Shown here: positions 15,136-22,923 of the stretch, one piece after another | Numbering within the stretch: the first letter of the stretch is position 1 | Layout: the number at the start of each line of letters is the position of its first letter | Assembly (NCBI GenBank): GCA_020199775.1 | Contig: JAIVJZ010000002.1 | Span: forward strand, 62,001-126,000 | Length of the DNA stretch: 64,000 bases | Direction: 5' to 3' | Source: Acidobacteriota bacterium | GTDB lineage: Bacteria; Acidobacteriota; Blastocatellia; Pyrinomonadales; Pyrinomonadaceae | Notes under the pieces: model-generated | Databases searched by the model: none | The model's input: the letters and a program-made list of their open reading frames with translations, nothing else | Told to the model about the DNA's origin: nothing | Made by a program: the position numbers and the translations under genes

Positions 15136-16863
15136 ATGGCAAGGAAACCAAAGCTCGAACTGACGTGGATTAATAAGGAAGTGCGCCCGCGCCTTGAGCC
15201 GCGCATTTTGTTGGAGGACGCCACGCTGTCTTACCACGCGCCGCATCGTGTGAGCGCGGATGACATCTTCGATAATCGTGTGATTTGCGGCGACAATTTG
15301 CTGGCTCTGAAAGCGTTGGAACAGGAGTTTACGGGCAGGGTGAAGTGCATCTACATTGATCCGCCTTACAATACAGGAAACGCCTTTGAGTATTACGACG
15401 ACAGCGTAGAGCATTCGCTGTGGTTGTCTTTGATGCGCGACCGCCTTGAGTGTCTGAAAAAATTACTTCGACCCGATGGGTTCATTTGTTGCCATATTGA
15501 TGATTCAGAAGGACATTATTTGAAAGTATTACTTGATGAAATATTTAGTAGGAACAATTATCTTACAACCTTTTACGTGCAAGTCCGTTACCCGGAGAAA
15601 ACTCTCAAGCAAGATATGGCATTCCATAAAGAAATTGAGCAGGTTCATATTTATCGAAAGGACTATGGCACCCAACCTAATCTGAATCAGAAAGCAAGCT
15701 CATTTAATAAGTTTAATTTTTATATAGCGGAAAAGGAGAGTGGTCGTGAAATTACTCTTGGTAATAAAAGAGTAGAAATATTTGAAGCGCATCAATACGA
15801 GATTATTCAAGGCGAAGGTTCTGAAAATGGATTAAAAGAGATTTGGGCATCGGGAACCATACTAGATGGTAATTCATCTGGGAGATTCTTTCGTGATTTT
15901 TTGACCGGGCGCGCAAAGAGTGATGGGCTTGGAGTGCTTTATAAGGTTTATGGCATTGGTGACGACAAATTCGATTATCGCTACTTTACAGGGCCAAAGC
16001 GGGCGACCGCAACAAAGGGGAAATATTATCAGGGAGTGCCAATTTCGCAGTTAGAAAATCCAGACGAAATACACTTCGCACCCATAGAAAACTTTTACGA
16101 TATGGCAGCCCAATTTGGTAATTGTAGAAATGAAGGGGGGGTGGATTTTCGGGGTGGAAAGAAGCCGGAACTTCTGCTGAAAACCATTCTCCAGTATTTC
16201 TCTAACCCCGGCGACCTTGTTCTTGATTCCTTCGCAGGCTCAGGCACAACGGGCGCAGTCGCGCACAAGATGAAGCGGCGGTGGATTTTGATTGAGAACG
16301 GCGAGCATTGCCACACGCACATCGTCCCGCGCCTCAGAAAAGTTATTGACGGCACGGACGCGGGCGGCGTCACTGCGGCGACGGGCTGGCAGGGCGGCGG
16401 CGGCTTTCGCTACTTCAATCTCGCGCCCTCGCTGCTCGAAAAAGACAGGTGGGGCAACTGGGTCATCAACGAGGCGTATAACCCCGCGATGCTCTCCGAA
16501 GCCCTGTGCAAGCTCGAAGGCTTCACCTACCAGCCGAGCGATGCGGTTTACTGGCAGCACGGCCATTCGACCGAACGCGACTTTATTTACGTCACCACGC
16601 AGAGCTTGAGCGCGGCGCAGTTCGACCGGTTGAACGACGAGGTCGGAGCGGAGAGAAGCCTGCTCGTCCTCTGCTTGGCCTTTCGCGGCAATCCCGACCG
16701 CTGGCCTAACCTGACGGTGAAGAAGATTCCCAAACAAGTGCTTTCACGCTGCGAATGGGGACACGACGATTACAGCCTGAAGATGGAAAACCTCCCCCAA
16801 GCGCCGCCGAAACCCGGCCAACAGCCTCTCTTCAACGGAAATGGCGACGGAGGTGGCCGTTGA
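15136..16863 (+). CDS. mod: Type III restriction-modification methyltransferase (Mod)
   Basis: A 575-residue beta-class amino-methyltransferase. The catalytic motif DPPYNTGNAF lies at residues 75-84 and the SAM-binding motif DSFAGSGTTG comes late, near 363, the order typical of type III Mod. It should methylate adenine in one strand of an asymmetric site and provide the specificity for Res. Between bases ~15480 and ~16150 the DNA is visibly more AT-rich than on either side. This stretch encodes the central target-recognition part, suggesting module exchange. The downstream res start overlaps the stop by 4 bp. Confidence 0.92.
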   Translation: MARKPKLELTWINKEVRPRLEPRILLEDATLSYHAPHRVSADDIFDNRVICGDNLLALKALEQEFTGRVKCIYIDPPYNTGNAFEYYDDSVEHSLWLSLMRDRLECLKKLLRPDGFICCHIDDSEGHYLKVLLDEIFSRNNYLTTFYVQVRYPEKTLKQDMAFHKEIEQVHIYRKDYGTQPNLNQKASSFNKFNFYIAEKESGREITLGNKRVEIFEAHQYEIIQGEGSENGLKEIWASGTILDGNSSGRFFRDFLTGRAKSDGLGVLYKVYGIGDDKFDYRYFTGPKRATATKGKYYQGVPISQLENPDEIHFAPIENFYDMAAQFGNCRNEGGVDFRGGKKPELLLKTILQYFSNPGDLVLDSFAGSGTTGAVAHKMKRRWILIENGEHCHTHIVPRLRKVIDGTDAGGVTAATGWQGGGGFRYFNLAPSLLEKDRWGNWVINEAYNPAMLSEALCKLEGFTYQPSDAVYWQHGHSTERDFIYVTTQSLSAAQFDRLNDEVGAERSLLVLCLAFRGNPDRWPNLTVKKIPKQVLSRCEWGHDDYSLKMENLPQAPPKPGQQPLFNGNGDGGGR

Positions 16864-19547
16864 ACCATCTCGTCAACTCCATCGCCGGACGCCTCTCTTT
16901 GCGCCCGCCTCAACGCCGTTCGCTTGAAATCCTCGACCGCATCACGGAAATCGTCCCGCCCCGCAAAGGCGTTGACCTCGAAGCCGCGCTCGCGGCCGTT
17001 CACAGCGAGTTTCCGACGGTGACGGATTTCGAGCGCGAATTCCCCTCGCTCTGTTTCGCGCTGGCGACGGGCGTGGGCAAGACGCGCTTGATGGGCGCGT
17101 TCATCAGCTACCTGCACCTCGCGCACGGCCTGAACAACTTCTTCGTACTTGCGCCCAACCTGACCATCTACAACAAGCTGATCGCAGACTTCATGCCGAA
17201 CACGCGGAAGTATGTCTTCAAGGGCATCGCGGAATTTGCCACGGACGCCCCGGCCATCATCACCGGCGACAACTACGAACAGAGCGCGGGCACGCTCTTC
17301 GACATGATGCTGCGCTGCAAAATCAACATCTTCAACATCTCGAAGATCAACTCCGAAGTGCGCGGCGGCCGCTCTCCACGTATCAAGCGCCTTTCGGAAT
17401 ACATCGGCGAAAGTTACTTCGACTATCTGGCCGGAATGGATGATCTCGTCATCCTGATGGACGAATCGCACCGCTACCGCGCCTCAGCCGGAGTGCGCGC
17501 CATCAACGAATTGAAACCCGTCATGGGGCTTGAGTTGACCGCTACTCCCTTCGTCGAGACGAGCCGGGGCGCAGTACCTTTCAAGAACGTCATCCTCGAT
17601 TATCCACTCGGCAAAGCAATGGCCGACGGCTTCGTCAAAGAACCCGCCGTCGTGACGCGCAAAAACTTCAACCCCGCCGGAATGGCCGTTGACGAGTTGG
17701 AAAAATTGAAGCTGGAAGACGGCGTTCGTCTGCACGAACGTGTGAAGGTGGACTTAACGACCTACGCGCGCGAAACCGGTGACGAGATAGTCAAGCCGTT
17801 TCTCCTAGTCATCGCACGCGATACGACCCACGCGAGCGGGTTGAAGCAGCACATTCAATCGGATGATTTCTTTGATGGGCGTTACAAGGAGAAGGTTCTG
17901 CAAGTGGATTCGAGCAGGACGGGCGCGGAAGAGGACAAGATGGTGGAAGACCTCCTGAAGGTCGAGCACACGGACGATCCGACGGAGATCGTCATCCACG
18001 TCAACATGCTCAAGGAAGGCTGGGACGTGACCAACCTCTACACCATCGTCCCGCTTCGCGCGGCCAACGCGCGCATCCTGATCGAGCAATCCATCGGGCG
18101 CGGCCTGCGTCTTCCCTACGGCAAGCGCACCGGAGTCACTTCCGTTGACCGCCTGAATATCATCGCACACGACAAGTTTCAGGAAATCATAGAAGAAGCC
18201 AATAAACCGGACTCGCAAATTCGCCTGCAAAAGGTAATTCTGGACACGGAGCAGCTTGAGCAGACCGTGACGGTAATTTCTCAATCGCAGCTTGCCACGA
18301 AACTCGGCATTCAAACGGCGCACTCCGCCAATACGAGCGCGCCACTTGTCCCCGCCAACCAAGCTCCCGTCTTTCAGACACCGGAAGAACAGAAAGTGGC
18401 GCGGATCACCTATGACGTGATCCGCAAGTTCGAGAACAGGCCGCAAACGCTGCCGAGCGTGAGTTTTCTGCACAAGCCGGAAGTGCAGGCGGAGATTTTG
18501 AAGGAAGTCAGGGCGCAATACCGACCCGCGCAGATGGAGTTTGAGAGCGTCTCGAAACAGCCGAACATTGCCGACGTGGTGGCGAGAACGTCCGAGCTCG
18601 TCATCGAACAGACGATAGACATCCCGCGCATCCTCGTCGTGCCGAAGGGCATCGTGCAATCCGGCTTCCGCCCGTTCACGCTCGAACTCGGCACGCTCAA
18701 TTATCCCGCTCCCTCCGATGAATTGTGGATTCAGTTTCTTAGAACGGGCGAGCAGGAAGTCTTAGGACTCGGCGAGGAGGGCGGCGAAGAGTCGAGGCCG
18801 GAAGATTACATCGTCAGTGGTCTGGTTGATTTTGACGACGTGTCCTACGACGACCACGCCGACCTGCTGTATGACCTCGCAGGGCAGGCCGTACAGCATT
18901 TCAGGGGCTACCTGTCGGAAGATGATGCGAGAAGAACGTTGCGCATGCATCAGCGAGAGATCGCCCGCTACATACACGCGCAGATGCAGGAGCATTTCTG
19001 GGAAGAGGCTGTAGACTATGAAGTGGTCATCAGCAAAGGCTTCACGGAATTGAAGCCGAGCGCTTACACCGCGTCGGCTACGGAGCCTCCGCTCGATTAC
19101 CGGGTCGCGCCCCCCGACAAGAGCAACATGGCGAAGTATCTCTTCGGCGGCTTCCAACGTTGTTTGTATCCACTGCAAAAATTTCAATCCGACCCGGAAC
19201 GCAAGTTGGCCGTGATTCTGGAGCGCGAAAGCTTGAAATGGTTCAGGCCAGCCAAAGGCCAGTTTCAAATCTACTACAAGCGAGGCGCGGAGCATCCCGA
19301 ATATCAACCCGATTTCGTCGCGGAGACGGGCAAGCTCATTTACATGCTCGAACCGAAAGCCGCCAATCAAATGACGGACGCGGAAGTGATCGCCAAGTGC
19401 GATGCTGCCGTGAAGTGGTGCAAGCAAGCCAGCCAGCATGCTCTCACTTATGGCGGCAAGCCCTGGAAGTATCTCCTTATCCCGCACGTCGCCATCGCCG
19501 GTAATATGACGCTCGAAAATCTCGCCCTGCAAAACACGGTTAATTGA
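16860..19547 (+). CDS. res: Type III restriction enzyme, helicase/endonuclease subunit (Res)
   Basis: I chose the TTG at 16860: GGAGGT lies 8 bp upstream inside mod, and the TTGA overlap couples the genes. The in-frame ATG at 16755 would put 35 codons inside mod without a ribosome site. The 895-residue protein has superfamily 2 motifs: ATGVGKTRL (~residue 68), DESHRYRA (~200), ELTATPF, and QSIGRGLRLPYG (~408). The C-terminal nuclease motif is PDFVAE...MLEPKA (~817-834), a PD-ExK type. Together with Mod it forms the ATP-dependent restriction complex. The frame is intact. Confidence 0.92.
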   Translation: MNHLVNSIAGRLSLRPPQRRSLEILDRITEIVPPRKGVDLEAALAAVHSEFPTVTDFEREFPSLCFALATGVGKTRLMGAFISYLHLAHGLNNFFVLAPNLTIYNKLIADFMPNTRKYVFKGIAEFATDAPAIITGDNYEQSAGTLFDMMLRCKINIFNISKINSEVRGGRSPRIKRLSEYIGESYFDYLAGMDDLVILMDESHRYRASAGVRAINELKPVMGLELTATPFVETSRGAVPFKNVILDYPLGKAMADGFVKEPAVVTRKNFNPAGMAVDELEKLKLEDGVRLHERVKVDLTTYARETGDEIVKPFLLVIARDTTHASGLKQHIQSDDFFDGRYKEKVLQVDSSRTGAEEDKMVEDLLKVEHTDDPTEIVIHVNMLKEGWDVTNLYTIVPLRAANARILIEQSIGRGLRLPYGKRTGVTSVDRLNIIAHDKFQEIIEEANKPDSQIRLQKVILDTEQLEQTVTVISQSQLATKLGIQTAHSANTSAPLVPANQAPVFQTPEEQKVARITYDVIRKFENRPQTLPSVSFLHKPEVQAEILKEVRAQYRPAQMEFESVSKQPNIADVVARTSELVIEQTIDIPRILVVPKGIVQSGFRPFTLELGTLNYPAPSDELWIQFLRTGEQEVLGLGEEGGEESRPEDYIVSGLVDFDDVSYDDHADLLYDLAGQAVQHFRGYLSEDDARRTLRMHQREIARYIHAQMQEHFWEEAVDYEVVISKGFTELKPSAYTASATEPPLDYRVAPPDKSNMAKYLFGGFQRCLYPLQKFQSDPERKLAVILERESLKWFRPAKGQFQIYYKRGAEHPEYQPDFVAETGKLIYMLEPKAANQMTDAEVIAKCDAAVKWCKQASQHALTYGGKPWKYLLIPHVAIAGNMTLENLALQNTVN

Positions 19548-19573
19548 AAGCGCGACCTAAACGGCGGGGCAAC

Positions 19574-19828
19574 GCTATAGCGGTTTGCCATTGAGTGCGA
19601 TGAAGAATCATTGGAGGGGCCGGGCTGGTCGCTGCCCGCGTGGCTACGAAAGCGAGCGGGCAGGACTTGTCCCCGCCCCGACCATAATCACAGACGAGTC
19701 GCATCCATTTGCTCAAAACTGTAGGGGCAGGGCTTGTCGCTGCCCGCCGCTCACCAAACCGGGCGGGCAGGGACTAGCCCTGCCCCTACACTCATTTCTT
19801 GGTAGTTCCATCCAATTGCAAACGGCTA
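19574..19828. repeat. Tandem pair of intergenic palindromic repeats (copy A)
   Basis: A 255-bp block of two joined units. The first (19574-19712) is the inverted copy of the repeat at 29740-29890. The second (19713-19828) matches the reverse complement of the repeat at 38681-38834. Outer ends read CTATAGCGGTTTGC at the left and GCAAACGGCTA at the right, the shared terminal inverted repeat. Inside are G/C-rich hairpins around GCCCTGCCCCTAC. Together with flanks it fills the 381-bp gap between res and the receiver gene. No coding sequence is seen. Confidence 0.8.
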
Positions 19829-19928
19829 AAGGGTGGGGTTAATCCTGAGGTGATGCGCACGGAGGCAGAAGATTCTTCCCGTGATTTTAACCGACGTGAA
19901 CAGGGCGAAGGTTCTCGATGGGACGCGC

Positions 19929-20282
19929 TCAGCGGCGGAGGCCGGCGAGGAGGGACGAGATACGGGCGTAGTCTGTGAGCAGGTAGGCGTCGCCGTGGCG
20001 CGCACCCTCTTCGGCGTCGGGGTTGATGATGACGACGGGGACTTTGCTTAAAGCCGGGTGTTCGCGCAGACGTGCCATCAGGGCGTCGAAGGCGGGCAGT
20101 TTCTCTTCCGTCAGGATCAGTTCGATTGACTCTCGTTCGGCGACCTCGAACGCCTCGGCGTCATCCGTCGCTTGCGCGGCGCGGTAGCCCTGACGCTCGA
20201 CCGACTTCTTCATGCCGTAGCGTATCCAGTCTATGTCCTCGACGATCAGGATGGTCGCCGGTCGCCCGTCTGAGTCTTTCAT
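19929..20282 (-). CDS. Receiver-domain protein with altered phosphorylation site
   Basis: A 117-residue stand-alone receiver fold. The acidic start ILIVEDIDWIRYG and the C-terminal beta strand (PVVIINPDAE) are present. The phospho-acceptor position, usually Asp five residues before the LP turn, is Glu59 here (LTEEKLPAFDAL), and the usual Lys in the fifth strand is not obvious. It may be a constitutive or phosphorylation-independent receiver. It is the last of a run of minus-strand signalling genes and is 122 bp from the Crp-like gene. Confidence 0.7.
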   Translation of the reverse strand: MKDSDGRPATILIVEDIDWIRYGMKKSVERQGYRAAQATDDAEAFEVAERESIELILTEEKLPAFDALMARLREHPALSKVPVVIINPDAEEGARHGDAYLLTDYARISSLLAGLRR

Positions 20283-20404
20283 TTAAGCCCTTCGCCGCAA
20301 GAATGCTTGCCGCCCCGGAGCGGCATTCTATGCTTTTATCAGGGATGGGCTTTCCCGGTCTGTACTTTTCCGTACCCTAACGGGACGGAAATGAGCCGCA
20401 GACT

Positions 20405-21112
20405 TCACATATACGCGGTTTGCTGGCGGCCTACGGAGAGCGCCCCGTAGCATTCGCAGGCCATTGCCGCCAGCGTCCGCCGGTCTTCGAGGCGCAAGTT
20501 CCCGCGCGTGTAACTGATCGCGCCCACGGCCTGCATCTGGGCGGCCACGACGGTGACGCCGGCGCGGCGCACGCCCAGGTGTTGTGCCATTCGCTCATGC
20601 GTCATCTGAATCACGTCCGTGTCGAGGCGGTCGGCGAGCAGCAGCAGCCAGACGGCTAATCGCTGCTCCAGGCGGTGGAGAACCGCGCAGGCTGAGCGCT
20701 GCGAGATTTGCGTGATGTACTCGCCCGCGTAAGCTAAGAGCGACTGCTTGACGCCAACACCGCGCAGTATCTCTCGCTCAAAATCGTCCTTCATCACCCG
20801 GAGCGCGCTGCCCGCGACCGAAACATTCAGAGAATGTGCAGTGGGGCGAGAACCGAGGAGCGATGTGATGCCGGTCATGCCTTCAAAGCCGACCATCCCG
20901 ACCTCTACCGATTCCCCGTCCTGCATGTCGGCGTGGCAGGAGATGACGGAATTTTCGGGAAAGTAGATGAACTGCGCCGTCTCTCCGGCTTCCGAGAGAC
21001 GCTCTCCGGCGGAGAGTGCGACGGGTTCGAGCAGGGGCATCAGGCGCGCGAACTCGGCGTCGGGCAGCCCGTTCAGTATTTTATTGGTCAACATCTCTTT
21101 CATTAACTTCAC
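20405..21112 (-). CDS. Crp/Fnr-family transcriptional regulator
   Basis: 235 residues. An N-terminal cyclic-nucleotide-binding-like beta barrel (GERLSEAGETAQFIYFPENS, SVEVGMVGFEGMTG) is followed by a long helix (RSACAVLHRLEQRLAVWLLLLAD). The C-terminal HTH is ERMAQHLGVRRAGVTVVAAQMQ. No Fnr-type Cys cluster is present and the cAMP-contact Arg/Glu set is not evident, so the ligand is unknown. This variant with a FPxxSVIS segment is common in soil bacteria. The start is either of two closely spaced ATGs at 21112 or 21103. Confidence 0.85.
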   Translation of the reverse strand: MKLMKEMLTNKILNGLPDAEFARLMPLLEPVALSAGERLSEAGETAQFIYFPENSVISCHADMQDGESVEVGMVGFEGMTGITSLLGSRPTAHSLNVSVAGSALRVMKDDFEREILRGVGVKQSLLAYAGEYITQISQRSACAVLHRLEQRLAVWLLLLADRLDTDVIQMTHERMAQHLGVRRAGVTVVAAQMQAVGAISYTRGNLRLEDRRTLAAMACECYGALSVGRQQTAYM

Positions 21113-21142
21113 CTCGGAAAACTCTAAATCTCCCCTTGTGTG

Positions 21143-21481
21143 TTACGCGCCTCGTCTGATATGCACGAGGACGGACTTCGTGCGGTCGTGGTACACGCGC
21201 TCGCTGATGCGGGCGAGTAGTACCTTGACCGGCTGAACGCAGTCTTCATAGCGGCAGTCGAACTTGAAGCTGTCGGCAGGCTCCGCGCCGCGTGTGAACC
21301 GAGTCACGCATCGCCGAAACTCTTCGACATTCTCGAAAGGCGCGACCTCTTCGTAGAAGTTGTGCCCCGCCATGTCCGGCGACGCGCCGCTCGGCTCAAT
21401 CCGGTAATAGAGCACCGTCCCGGCGGCGTCGAGTTCAAACAGCCCGAATAGTTCCTGCGCGGTCAACAACGCGACGCTCAT
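21143..21481 (-). CDS. PYP-like PAS-domain protein without chromophore Cys
   Basis: A 112-residue single PAS domain that lines up with photoactive yellow protein: LFELDAAGTVLYYRIEPSG, then AGHNFYEEVAPFENVEEFR, then a C-terminal PVKVLLARIS strand. In PYP the Cys that binds p-coumarate follows APC; here it is APF, so no covalent chromophore is expected. The Tyr corresponding to Tyr42 appears kept (LYY). It probably senses another ligand or acts as an interaction module. It sits between the Crp-like and receiver genes in the same direction, with gaps of about 25-30 bp. Confidence 0.7.
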   Translation of the reverse strand: MSVALLTAQELFGLFELDAAGTVLYYRIEPSGASPDMAGHNFYEEVAPFENVEEFRRCVTRFTRGAEPADSFKFDCRYEDCVQPVKVLLARISERVYHDRTKSVLVHIRRGA

Positions 21482-21504
21482 AGTTCAAACATTCCTTCGT
21501 AAAT

Positions 21505-21957
21505 CTAAATGGCAAAGGCTCGCGCGTGATGGGCGAGATATTTTTCGAGCAGGCCGTCGAGTTGGTCGAGGCTGAACGGTTTCACGAGATACTCGTCGCA
21601 CCCGGCTTCGCGCGCCAGAGCGAGGAAGGCCGGTTCGGCGTGGCCTGAGACGAAGACAATCGGCACACGCCCGGCGTGGCCGAGTTCGCGTATCCGCCGC
21701 GTGGCGGTGAAACCGTCGAGGCGCGGGAGGCGACCGTCCATCAGGATCAGGTCGGGTTGCGCGCTCTCCGCGAGGCGGATGGCCTGCTCGCCGTCCTCGG
21801 CCTCGATCACGGCGTAACCGCTAATTTCGAGCAGAGTTCTGAACAAGGAACGCGTGTTCTCGTCGTCGTCCGTGACGAGGACGAGAGGGCGTGCGCGCGG
21901 CGCGTGTCGCGCTCCGGTTACGACCTGTGAGTTATTGAGGGAAACAGACATGATCAA
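21505..21957 (-). CDS. CheY-like response regulator (receiver only)
   Basis: 150 residues: a 23-residue Arg-rich lead, then a full receiver domain with VTDDDENTR, phospho-acceptor Asp74 in LILMDGRLPRLDG, Ser/Thr in VFVSGH and Lys in YLVKPFSLDQ. No output domain. It lies upstream of the PYP-like gene on the minus strand and may receive phosphate from the large kinase encoded at 22920-28223. Confidence 0.9.
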   Translation of the reverse strand: MIMSVSLNNSQVVTGARHAPRARPLVLVTDDDENTRSLFRTLLEISGYAVIEAEDGEQAIRLAESAQPDLILMDGRLPRLDGFTATRRIRELGHAGRVPIVFVSGHAEPAFLALAREAGCDEYLVKPFSLDQLDGLLEKYLAHHARAFAI

Positions 21958-22269
21958 CGCTCCAAGTTTCGCGCGCCTACCGCCCGCCGCCCGCGCGGTC
22001 TAAACGGCGCGCGGCGTCTTGCTCTGTCCAGAGCAAAACGCTGACTGTTCGATCCGCACTTTTATGCGCTCATGATTTATCGCACAGGCGAGGGCGGCGG
22101 GCTATCGGGAAGATGCGCGGCGCGACTAAGGATTATCCCTTATCTGTTAAAAGACTTTGGCTGTTGGTAAAAATCGGCGGGCGCAGTATCGTGAGCAGTA
22201 TCGGGCGCGGGCGGTGGGACGTTGAAAAGCGAGCCTACAGTTGTACAAACCTGTACCGGCAGCCCCGCC
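21958..22269. other. Non-coding gap upstream of the receiver gene
   Basis: These 312 bp separate the receiver gene (start 21957, minus) from the end of the NarL-type regulator. They must hold the promoter for the minus-strand set receiver/PYP-like/Crp-like. I see a few AT-rich stretches around 22130-22160 but no promoter I would assign, no repeat and no gene. Confidence 0.4.
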
Positions 22270-22923
22270 TCAATTATCCTGTAACCAACCCTGAAACATG
22301 GCGAACCGCACGAGGTCGATGCGACTCGTGAGGTTCAATTTCCGCATCGCGTTGGCCTTGTGGACTTCGATGGTTTTGACGCTCAAGCCGAGGCGGGCGG
22401 CGATCTCTTTGTTGCTGTGGCCGAGCGCGATGAAGCGCAGGACTTCCGACTCGCGTTCGCTCAAACTGCCTTTCAAATCACCGCGCAATGCGCCCGCCCG
22501 CCCGCTGTAAGTGTCCACGACTTTGGCGGCCAGCTTCGGGTCGATATATTTGCCGCCGGAGGCGACGGCGCGGATGGCGTGAATCAGTTCGCTCGACGCG
22601 CTCTGCTTGAGCACGTAGCCGCAGGCTCCCGCGCGGAGAAGTTCGCGTATGTAGCCGTCGTCGGCGTGGCGCGAGAGCGTCAGCACACGCACCTGCGGGC
22701 AGACCTCTCTCAGTTTCGCGGTCGCCTTCAGCCCATTCAACTTCGGCATCGAGATGTCCATGACAAGCAGGTCAGGCAGTAGCCGCTGCGCCCCGGCGAC
22801 CGCCTCAAGACCGTCGCTCGCTTCGCAGACGACCTCCATGTCCTCCTGTGCGTTGACGAGCAGCTTCAATCCCTCGCGCACGGTTTCGTGGTCGTCCGCG
22901 AGCATGATGCGGAGCTTCGTCAT
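22270..22923 (-). CDS. NarL/FixJ-family response regulator
   Basis: 217 residues: receiver domain with LADDHETVREGL, phospho-acceptor Asp56 in LLVMDISMPKLNGL and Lys in GYVLKQSASSEL. A LuxR-type HTH follows at about residues 150-215 (SLSERESEVLRFIALGHSNK, IAARLGLSVKTIEVHKAN). Its start overlaps the stop of the giant kinase by 4 bp (ATGA), so the two form one two-component pair with coupled translation. Confidence 0.93.
   Translation of the reverse strand: MTKLRIMLADDHETVREGLKLLVNAQEDMEVVCEASDGLEAVAGAQRLLPDLLVMDISMPKLNGLKATAKLREVCPQVRVLTLSRHADDGYIRELLRAGACGYVLKQSASSELIHAIRAVASGGKYIDPKLAAKVVDTYSGRAGALRGDLKGSLSERESEVLRFIALGHSNKEIAARLGLSVKTIEVHKANAMRKLNLTSRIDLVRFAMFQGWLQDN

Noticed and set aside
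16755..16859. Upstream ATG start for res inside mod
   Set aside because: No ribosome site, Arg/Pro-rich non-conserved lead; the TTG at 16860 has GGAGGT and a coupled overlap.
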